Of a stretch of DNA of 64,000 nt, positions 16,891 through 23,877 are shown in pieces (within the stretch, counting starts at the first letter, position 1; each line of letters starts with the position of its first letter). Both the position numbers and the translations under genes were made by a program. The notes under the pieces were generated by a model. It had not been told where the DNA came from and searched no databases. It saw only the letters and a program-made list of their open reading frames with translations. The DNA is from Nitrospirota bacterium (GTDB taxonomy: Bacteria; Nitrospirota; Thermodesulfovibrionia; Thermodesulfovibrionales; Magnetobacteriaceae), in contig JADFXD010000001.1 in the NCBI GenBank assembly GCA_015233725.1, forward strand, positions 24,710 to 88,709. Direction: 5' to 3'.

Positions 16891-18768
16891 GGCGGTAGAG
16901 AGTTGTAGGTTGTTGTGAGTTCTTGCCTTGTTTTTATCGCACTCCCAGAACACCCTTTTCTTACATCTTTCGCAGGTATTCAGGTCTAAACACTCTAAAA
17001 CCTTTTCTATGGCGGCCTCTTTCTCCTTAAAGATATGGTCGGCACCTATGATATGGTAAGCGCCACTCTGGTAGAGGATGTGCATCAGACGCCACTTAAT
17101 ACCATAGAAGTAGACATCCCCACCCTCCTTGCGCCATTCCTGTACCAGACGTACGAGGGACTCCACACCGGAGACGTCTATGTGATTGACGCTTGATAGC
17201 ATAATGAGGAGCCTCTTCTGCTGTGGCATGTGTGCCTTGAGTATGGCTATCTGCTCCTCCACGTATGTCATGGCGGCAAAGTAGAGGTCGCCATCCACTC
17301 TGATTATGCCAAACTGCGGGCACTGTTGCGCCTCGCTGGTAGCGGCAACTAATTGCCTGGAGTGCAGCTCTGGCACCCTCGATAACACCTTTGGCGTGGC
17401 GGTATTCTTTAGATAGATAACTATTGACATCAGGGCGCCCACGTATATGGCAAACTCAAGCTCTAGGAACAGGGTGGACAGAAACGTGACCGTCAGGATC
17501 ATAGCCTCGGTCAGAGACGTCTTTATGATTGCCTTTATGTGGTGAAAGTCCACGAGGTTGTAGGCAACAACCAGGATGACCGCCGCCATTGACGCTATAG
17601 GGAGGTATGCCGCAAATGAGGCAACAAACAGCAGTATGAGAAACAACCAGACAGAGGCAAATATCCCGGCTGCGGCTGTCTTTGCCCCAGCGCGATAGTT
17701 AACGCCCGTCCTGGTAAATGACCCACTTGAGGCATATGAAGAGAAAAAGGCACCCACGATGTTTGATATACCCTGACCTATAAACTCCTGGCTACCATTG
17801 AGCCTCTGCCCCGACTGCAACGCCACCGAACGCGCAATGGAGACGGCCTCCATCAGGCCCATCATGGCAATGGCCAAGGCCGTGGGCATCAACATCTTGA
17901 TCGAGGCTAATGAGAAATCGGGCATCGACAGAGGCGGTAGAGGGGAGGGAAGCGCCCCAACGACCTTTACACCTATGCCGGGATTGTTCCACCCCATTGC
18001 CACCGTCAAGATGCCACCGCTGACCATGCCAAAGAGCATAGCAGGCCACGTGGGCTTCAGCCTTCTCATTACGATAATTATGGCCAACGTAAATGCCGCC
18101 ACATAGACGGAATAGGGGTTGAAGGCATGGATGTGTTCCATGAGCAGCTTGATGTTTTCGACAAGCTCTGCCGCATTTTTGAAGCTCAGGCCAAATACGT
18201 GCTTAAACTGACTGAATGCTATGAGCACCGCCGCACCAGCCGTAAAACCAATAACCACCGAGTGGGATACAAAGTTTATCAGAGAGCCTAACCGTGCCGC
18301 ACCCAGTGTGAATTGAATCACACCAACAAGGACAGTCAACAGCAGCACGAGCTTGATGTACTGCTCCGACCCCGGTGCAGCCAACGCACCGATAGAGCCA
18401 AAGATGACAAGGGATATGGCCGTCGTAGGGCCCGAGATCAAGTGCCTTGAGGAGCCAAAGAGCGCCGCTATTATTGCCGGCACTATGGCCGTATACAGAC
18501 CGTACTGGGGCGGCATCCCGGCTATCATGGCAAATGCCACACCCTGGGGCAACACCACTACGGCGCCGGTCAGCCCCGCAAGCAGGTCAGCCTTCCACGC
18601 CTGCTTTAGCTCGGGAAACCACTTTAGAAACGGAAATACCTTGGCCAATATTATCTTCATTAAGGGCTCAGTCTGTATGTATTTTACCTCATCAGCGCTC
18701 TGAGGTTGCTCCACATCAGGGTTGTCGTTTATATCTTGTTCATATACTGCAACGCTTCTTGTACTCAT
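16888..18768 (-). CDS. SulP-family anion transporter with STAS domain
   Basis: About 626 residues. Multiple membrane helices with the SulP signature region (GAVVVLPQGVAFAMIAGMPPQYGLY) and SGPTTAISLV are followed by a cytoplasmic STAS domain (VDGDLYFAAMTYVEEQ, LSSVNHIDVSGVESL) and a cysteine-containing tail (CLDLNTCERCKKRVFWEC). Substrate may be sulphate, bicarbonate or another anion. The ATG at 18768 has GAGG eight bases upstream and is preferred to the GTG at 18780. It follows the stress-protein gene by a few bases and is probably cotranscribed with it. Confidence 0.9.
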   Translation of the reverse strand: MSTRSVAVYEQDINDNPDVEQPQSADEVKYIQTEPLMKIILAKVFPFLKWFPELKQAWKADLLAGLTGAVVVLPQGVAFAMIAGMPPQYGLYTAIVPAIIAALFGSSRHLISGPTTAISLVIFGSIGALAAPGSEQYIKLVLLLTVLVGVIQFTLGAARLGSLINFVSHSVVIGFTAGAAVLIAFSQFKHVFGLSFKNAAELVENIKLLMEHIHAFNPYSVYVAAFTLAIIIVMRRLKPTWPAMLFGMVSGGILTVAMGWNNPGIGVKVVGALPSPLPPLSMPDFSLASIKMLMPTALAIAMMGLMEAVSIARSVALQSGQRLNGSQEFIGQGISNIVGAFFSSYASSGSFTRTGVNYRAGAKTAAAGIFASVWLFLILLFVASFAAYLPIASMAAVILVVAYNLVDFHHIKAIIKTSLTEAMILTVTFLSTLFLELEFAIYVGALMSIVIYLKNTATPKVLSRVPELHSRQLVAATSEAQQCPQFGIIRVDGDLYFAAMTYVEEQIAILKAHMPQQKRLLIMLSSVNHIDVSGVESLVRLVQEWRKEGGDVYFYGIKWRLMHILYQSGAYHIIGADHIFKEKEAAIEKVLECLDLNTCERCKKRVFWECDKNKARTHNNLQLSTA

Positions 18769-18784
18769 ATTATACCTCACTCAC

Positions 18785-19195
18785 TTATTTTACCACAAGC
18801 ACTGGGCAAGTAGAGTTGTTTATAACTTTATGCACGAGGTCACCACCCATTAATCTCTTAAACCAGTTCATCTTCCGGGTACCCATGACAATGAGGTCAC
18901 AATTCTCCTCATCGGCAACCTCCACTATCTTAGTGGCAGTGTCACCGTAGACCACCCTAGTGTTAAAGCGCCTGTGTTCTTCCCTTGATAACATGTCAGC
19001 CTCAGGGATAGATGCATCCTTTTCTGAGTTTATGATATCATCGATATTACCAAATCCAACGAGGTCTACGTCCCCTTCATAGGTGGGCAGCACCTTGAGG
19101 ATCGTCGCGTAGCAGTGCTGACTCTTTGCCAGCTTGATGGCCTCACCCGTTGTATCGCCTGTTGCAGCTATCAACATCTTTCTAACGTTTTTCAT
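18785..19195 (-). CDS. Universal stress protein (UspA family)
   Basis: About 136 residues of the UspA fold: LIAATGDTTGEAIKLA at the start, CDLIVMGTRKMNWF and a terminal NNSTCPVLVVK. The usual ATP-binding G-2x-G-9x-G(S/T) pattern is not cleanly present, so nucleotide binding is doubtful. AAGGAG lies eight bases before the ATG at 19195. First gene of an operon with sulP; the operator-like palindromes upstream suggest shared control. Confidence 0.88.
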   Translation of the reverse strand: MKNVRKMLIAATGDTTGEAIKLAKSQHCYATILKVLPTYEGDVDLVGFGNIDDIINSEKDASIPEADMLSREEHRRFNTRVVYGDTATKIVEVADEENCDLIVMGTRKMNWFKRLMGGDLVHKVINNSTCPVLVVK

Positions 19196-19214
19196 CACTA
19201 ATCTCCTTCTTATT

Positions 19215-19357
19215 TGTTTAATTTATCTAACAAACAGTGAGTATCATAAAACATGCCAGGAACTAAATGATTGATTTTAAAGATTATTTTATTGTCTGGT
19301 GATAGGCAGTGTTTAGATGTTAAACAATCACACAGAGGGATGTTTAGAATCTAAACA
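19215..19357. promoter_or_regulatory. Operator-like palindromes upstream of usp-sulP
   Basis: TGTTTAGAATCTAAACA (19341-19357) is a perfect dyad. TGTTTAGATGTTAAACA (19310-19326) is a close copy centred 31 bases away, about three helical turns. A weaker TGTTTA-N7-TAACA occurs at 19215-19232. The set looks like binding sites for one dimeric regulator of the divergent-free usp-sulP unit. The regulator is not identified. Confidence 0.6.
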
Positions 19358-19406
19358 ATGAAAATTGTCCACACCGCAAGAGCAGGAGCGTCCTGGCAAA
19401 AAAGAA

Positions 19407-19488
19407 GGGGTCAAGGGGGCAGTGTGACCCCTTGCAGGGGGTTCTAAAGGGGGGCAGCGCCGCCCCTTTCTTTCTTCTTTTTTTCTTT
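19407..19488 (-). repeat. Multi-hairpin GC-rich intergenic repeat, copy 7
   Basis: GGGGTCAAGGGGGCAGTGTGACCCCTTGCAGGGG, GGGGCAGCGCCGCCCC and a long CTTTCTTCTTTTTTTC tract that ends at the stop codon of the minus-strand membrane gene. A CAGGAGCGTCCTGG palindrome sits just left (19383-19396). Confidence 0.85.
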
Positions 19489-21603
19489 TTAGTCGAAGTC
19501 TATTTCGTAGATTCTGAGGACCTGGAGGTGTTGACCCTTTATGAACATGAACCTGTAGTGTGTGTATTCCCTGTTATTGGCAATGGAAAAGACCCGCTTT
19601 TCAAACGGCGGCCACCTCTGGGCATCCACCTGCTTATCCAGCAGCACCCAGGAGTTGTCTTCGCCCAGGGCCATAAACTCCCACGATAGAGGCATCTTCC
19701 CTGAGTCTTCTCCACTGGAGATGGAGTACCTGCTTATCACCCTTGGCTTGTAAAACACGATATCCGCAGGGATAGGCCTCTCGATCAAGGCCTCCCAGAA
19801 GTCATCCTTCTTCGTGGAGCCATCAAAGGCGTATTTAACCGTATTCTTGGTCGTGTCCTCGCTGACGACGCTCATCAACTCACTCTGACAGGGTTTCTGG
19901 TATTCCAGGGGGATTATGGGCACCTTGGTGTCTGCCGTGGCATTTAACAATGCGTTCATGTCAATAAAGACCGTGTCTCTTGATGAGCAAGTTGGCTCTC
20001 CAACCTCAGTTACCGTTGCTATTATGGTCCCGGAGGGGGTGTCATCGGCGCAGATGGAGGGCTGCTGGGAGGGGCAGTACTTAACCGCCGTGACAGGGGC
20101 CTTGAGGTCAATCAGGGCAGCGCTCAATACATACTGTATATCCTGGGTGAATGACGTTGCATTACAGTTAAACTCGTCGCCAATGCTTCCTCGGCCATTA
20201 AAGCCGGTTTCGTTGTTTAGAGGCTTGACCACGTGTATGCGTGTTATGGGTTTGCCTGCAAATGGGGCAATAGCGGCCTTTATAAACTCAAACTCCATGT
20301 TTGAGTTCCTGGCATTGAGATAGACATTGAATGACGCTGTTATAGCGCCATATACGACAAGCGCCATCGCAAAGATAAGGGTTGCCGTCTTTCTTATTGC
20401 CCGTACGGGTGCGGCTGCACCAGCGATAGAAGCCCGCACTTGCCGGTTGTGGTCCTGGGTGATTGAGCTCAACACGGATGTAAACATCCAGTGGATCAAT
20501 AGCAGGGCAAAGGCCATCTCAGCGAACAAGAATCTCCTCATGACCAGTTTTGTGGGGGTCAATATCCAGGGAGTCAGGATAACAAATAACAACGCAACCG
20601 CATAAATGATGACAATGCTTGAGTCAAGGCGTTTTTTCCTGATCGAGGCGATCAACAACCCTGCCAGCACAGCAACGACTATCAGGAACACGACGTAACC
20701 AACAACCTTGGGCAGGTAAATGCTCCAGAAGTTAAACACAATGGGGAATAAGTCATGGATCAGGGGCGAGAGCTTTTGGGTCAGGTTCTGTATCGATATC
20801 TCCACCCTGTAGTTGGGGTCGAGCTTGATCTCTTCAAGTATCTGTTGCCTGAATCTTGCGGGGATAAACAGTTTATTGTTTAAGTAGTACACGACACTGT
20901 TGATGCCAAAGAAGCAGACGTCCCGGAGGATTACGCGCAGGATCAATCGTGTTTGGGGGAGCAGACCATTTCTCTGCGTACATGCGCTAACCGCTACAAA
21001 GCTGGCCACAAGGAAGAAAAACGCATGTGGCTGATACATAAACATAGTCATCAGCAGCAGTACAAAGGCCAATGCGGTCTTGGCTGTCCAGATCAGTAGG
21101 GTTTTTCTATCAGGTGGCCTTATCAACCAGGCTTGATGCAACAGCATATAACTCATCAACGCCATAGAAGGGGCCATAGCGCTTGGGGGCCAGGTCAAAA
21201 AGACATGGAACTGAGGTCCGGGCAGCATGAAGATTGACACACTGAGCAAGAATCCCACAGTAGGCGACACCCCATGCCATAGCAACAACAAGGCCAACAG
21301 CGCAACCCCACAGCAATAGAGCAAGACGACAACAAACTTTACCCTTTGCAGGTCATTGACGGATTTTATGTACTGAAACAGATAACATTCTATGAGGGAG
21401 GACAACGGGCGTCCTATCTTTAGGGATAGCTTGAAGGCGTTGTAGTTAGAGCATTCGCCCTTGAAGGAAGGCTTTAGGGAGTCACCTATGAAGTTGGCGT
21501 TGTCATGGAAGACTGACGGTAGCAGGAGGTATGACGAAAAGACTAACGACAGCAGGACAGTGGCTGATAAGAGATATGCAGTAAACCTACGGACGCTTAA
21601 CAA
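19489..21603 (-). CDS. Large polytopic membrane protein with C-terminal F5/8-C-like domain
   Basis: 704 residues. About ten hydrophobic segments fill residues 8-430, with long loops such as GRPLSSLIECYLF and LTWPPSAMAPSMALM, the general plan of GT-C glycosyltransferases or other polyprenol-dependent enzymes. The last 300 residues are extracytoplasmic. The final 100 (PLSWEFMALGEDNSWVLLD, YTHYRFMFIKG, LRIYEIDF) look like a discoidin/F5-8 type C carbohydrate-binding fold. A role in cell-surface polysaccharide synthesis or modification is inferred, not shown. Confidence 0.6.
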   Translation of the reverse strand: MLSVRRFTAYLLSATVLLSLVFSSYLLLPSVFHDNANFIGDSLKPSFKGECSNYNAFKLSLKIGRPLSSLIECYLFQYIKSVNDLQRVKFVVVLLYCCGVALLALLLLWHGVSPTVGFLLSVSIFMLPGPQFHVFLTWPPSAMAPSMALMSYMLLHQAWLIRPPDRKTLLIWTAKTALAFVLLLMTMFMYQPHAFFFLVASFVAVSACTQRNGLLPQTRLILRVILRDVCFFGINSVVYYLNNKLFIPARFRQQILEEIKLDPNYRVEISIQNLTQKLSPLIHDLFPIVFNFWSIYLPKVVGYVVFLIVVAVLAGLLIASIRKKRLDSSIVIIYAVALLFVILTPWILTPTKLVMRRFLFAEMAFALLLIHWMFTSVLSSITQDHNRQVRASIAGAAAPVRAIRKTATLIFAMALVVYGAITASFNVYLNARNSNMEFEFIKAAIAPFAGKPITRIHVVKPLNNETGFNGRGSIGDEFNCNATSFTQDIQYVLSAALIDLKAPVTAVKYCPSQQPSICADDTPSGTIIATVTEVGEPTCSSRDTVFIDMNALLNATADTKVPIIPLEYQKPCQSELMSVVSEDTTKNTVKYAFDGSTKKDDFWEALIERPIPADIVFYKPRVISRYSISSGEDSGKMPLSWEFMALGEDNSWVLLDKQVDAQRWPPFEKRVFSIANNREYTHYRFMFIKGQHLQVLRIYEIDFD

Positions 21604-21749
21604 TTAATCGCTCTTTTGGTAATTGCTCTTTGGGTAATCACCCTTTTGGGGCACTTGCATGAACCTTCCTCTGGCTGACCTTTTGGCCCCCCTTTGGTAG
21701 TCTTTATGTTGATATATAGGCATAGGACCTTAGAGATATTATCAAAGCC

Positions 21750-21770
21750 GCTCCTTACAGTCGCTGGGGT
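21750..21770. repeat. 21-bp dispersed repeat, intergenic copy
   Basis: GCTCCTTACAGTCGCTGGGG plus T, identical to 23945-23965, which lies inside the multi-PAS kinase gene. Confidence 0.7.
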
Positions 21771-21787
21771 TGTTTATCTCTAAGGCA

Positions 21788-22222
21788 TTACGCTTTTGTA
21801 GAGAACAAACTTTCCTGGGTTTTCTTCATCGCCTCCGCCATTTTAAGATAGTCTTCAGGTGGAATCTGCCTTATTACCTTACCCTGATAATCGGCGACAC
21901 GTATAACCACGCTATGAGTAATATCATCTATAGCGAAATAGGCCTTGGTGTAGTTTTTCTCATACTGTTGCTCTTGAGCCTTTTTATCTACCTGGCCACC
22001 CTCTGTTTTCTGTTCAACGCTTTTAGCGGTTACTTGAGTCTTGTCCTCAACAGCAGGCGTTTTAGTGTCGTCAGGCTTAACACTTGACAACGACACCGTA
22101 ACTTGATCGTTACCCTGTTGAACAGCAGCAGTTGCCGCGTCTTTATTTTCAGGCGCCTTATTTGCTGGCTGGCTCCAGCCTGCAACCGGCGTTGTGCTTA
22201 TGCCAAGGCCATTAATCTCCAT
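21788..22222 (-). CDS. FlaG-family flagellar protein
   Basis: 144 residues. A low-complexity N-terminal half (Ala, Lys, Thr, Gln rich) leads to the FlaG domain: YFAIDDITHSVVIRVAD, GKVIRQIPPEDYLKMAEAM. FlaG proteins affect filament length and sit with flagellin genes, though no flagellin is in this window. GGAGG lies upstream of the ATG. The small gene 22338-22580, with a sigma28-type promoter, is next upstream and may be cotranscribed. Confidence 0.88.
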   Translation of the reverse strand: MEINGLGISTTPVAGWSQPANKAPENKDAATAAVQQGNDQVTVSLSSVKPDDTKTPAVEDKTQVTAKSVEQKTEGGQVDKKAQEQQYEKNYTKAYFAIDDITHSVVIRVADYQGKVIRQIPPEDYLKMAEAMKKTQESLFSTKA

Positions 22223-22337
22223 ATTGCCTCACCTCCTGGTTCACATAATTCGCAGCTCATACTCCCTTACTCCAGCACCTTGCCAAACCCGCTACTCTCA
22301 AGGCATGGCCTCATTTCCACAAACCTCATGGCCCATA

Positions 22338-22580
22338 TCAGGCTATGGAATTAACCAGGCTCTCCGTTGCCTCTTTTGGGGCACTCGTAGAGGTGGTATT
22401 GTCTGTAGTCTCACTGGCCTTTGCCTTTGCCGTATCAGAGATAGTTACTGACACACCGCTTGTGGCCCCAGCGCTGTTTTGTTCCCTTGCCTTCTCCGCC
22501 GGACCTTCGGTCTTTTCCTCCTGTGCCTTATTCGCGCTATATGTATACGCTGCTTGATTATTTACTGCACCTATTGCCAT
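22338..22580 (-). CDS. Small flagellum-associated protein of unknown function
   Basis: 80 residues, Ala/Thr/Glu rich and probably disordered, with a VSVTISDTAKAKASETT segment. I do not know the family. AAGGAGG precedes the ATG. A near-perfect sigma28 promoter lies about 47 bases upstream and flaG follows, so it likely belongs to the late flagellar regulon. It resembles in style the protein at 40266-40571, which also has a sigma28-like promoter. Confidence 0.65.
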   Translation of the reverse strand: MAIGAVNNQAAYTYSANKAQEEKTEGPAEKAREQNSAGATSGVSVTISDTAKAKASETTDNTTSTSAPKEATESLVNSIA

Positions 22581-22626
22581 ACTACTTACCTCCTTAATCT
22601 ATGCGATTTTAAAACTCTTGATCTAT

Positions 22627-22653
22627 TTATCGGTAAAGTTTCCTAAAACTTTA
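22627..22653 (-). promoter_or_regulatory. Sigma28 (FliA) promoter
   Basis: On the minus strand TAAAGTTT (22646-22653), exactly 11 bases, then ACCGATAA (22627-22634). The consensus is TAAAGTTT-N11-GCCGATAA, so 15 of 16 positions match. Confidence 0.85.
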
Positions 22654-22689
22654 ATGCCCTGCAAAAAAAATATATTTGACTTCCATACA

Positions 22690-23877
22690 TCACTCCCTTT
22701 TAGGGTGTTTTATCTCGCCAAAGGTGATCCTGAACGTCGTTCCAGGGTTGGTTTCACACTGTATGGAGCCTTCCAGTTGGTCTAGCGCCAGGGCGTTTAC
22801 AAGCCTTAATCCCAGGGTTTGTGCGTTTTTGAGGTCTATACCGGATGAGATGCCAATGCCCGTATCGCTGATCTTCAGGGTAAATGTCCCGTCGGGTTGT
22901 ACCTTTAGCTCTACGGTAATGTTGCCCTCCATCTCTGCCACAAAGGCATATTTCAGGGAGTTCGATACGATCTCGTTTATAATTAACCCGCATGGCACTG
23001 CCGTATCAATCCCTATGGAGCACTCGTCTATGTCGGTTATCAGATGTATCTTCTGTGTGTTGAGGCAGTAGGAGGCATACAGATGATTCAGGAGGTTTTC
23101 CACATATTTCCCGAAATCTATCCTCTCCATGTTGTCTGACTGATAGAGTTTTTCATGGATGAGGGCCATGGCCTTTAGTCTCCTCTGGCTGTCCCGAAAC
23201 ATATCCAGGGACTCCTCGCTGGTGATATAGCGCATCTGGAGGTCTAGCAGGCTGGAGACTATCTGGAGGTTGTTCTTTACCCGGTGGTGGATCTCGCGCA
23301 GGAGCACCTCTTTCTCCCTCAACGAGTGTTTCAGGCTCTCCTCTGCCTTGAGGCGTTCGTGTATCTCTACGTGGAGCTGTTCGTTGGTGGTCTTAAGCTG
23401 TGAGGTTCGTTTTTCAACGAGGTCTTCCAACATATAACGATACTTCCAGAGTTCTTCTTCCATTTTATTACGGGCGTGGAGTTGTCTTTTGAGGTCCTTT
23501 TCCACTTGCTTTAGCGAGATAGAGTTTTTGACCAACCCCCTTAGTTCGTAGAGGTTAAACGGTTTATGTAAAAACGCGCTTACGCCCAGCTCAAAACACC
23601 TCTCCATGTCCTCATCGCTGCCGTGACCTGTGAGCACAATGACCGAATATGGGTCCGTTGGGGTAAGTTCTATCTTTTGCAAGAACTCTACGCCATCCAT
23701 AACCGGCATCTTAAGGTCCAGGATTATGAGGATTGGGTTGATCTCGTGAAACAGCTTTATGCCATCGAGGCCGTTTTTGGCCTCATAGATGGTGTAGCCG
23801 TATATCCTTATGTGTTTTTTGATAGCGTCTATTACGATCTGCTCGTCATCGAGTATGAGTATCTTGTGATTATACAT
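22690..23877 (-). CDS. Receiver-histidine kinase hybrid (HisKA_2 type)
   Basis: 395 residues. An N-terminal receiver (LILDDEQIVI, phospho-acceptor in LIILDLKMP, Lys in LHKPFN) is joined by a coiled coil to a HisKA_2 dimerisation domain (LLREIHHRVKNNLQIVSSLLDLQ) and a HATPase ([30 protein letters not shown]). Receiver-first kinases of this class usually relay signals from another kinase. It overlaps the multi-PAS kinase gene by eight bases and is surely cotranscribed, so that kinase is the probable phosphodonor. Confidence 0.9.
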   Translation of the reverse strand: MYNHKILILDDEQIVIDAIKKHIRIYGYTIYEAKNGLDGIKLFHEINPILIILDLKMPVMDGVEFLQKIELTPTDPYSVIVLTGHGSDEDMERCFELGVSAFLHKPFNLYELRGLVKNSISLKQVEKDLKRQLHARNKMEEELWKYRYMLEDLVEKRTSQLKTTNEQLHVEIHERLKAEESLKHSLREKEVLLREIHHRVKNNLQIVSSLLDLQMRYITSEESLDMFRDSQRRLKAMALIHEKLYQSDNMERIDFGKYVENLLNHLYASYCLNTQKIHLITDIDECSIGIDTAVPCGLIINEIVSNSLKYAFVAEMEGNITVELKVQPDGTFTLKISDTGIGISSGIDLKNAQTLGLRLVNALALDQLEGSIQCETNPGTTFRITFGEIKHPKRE

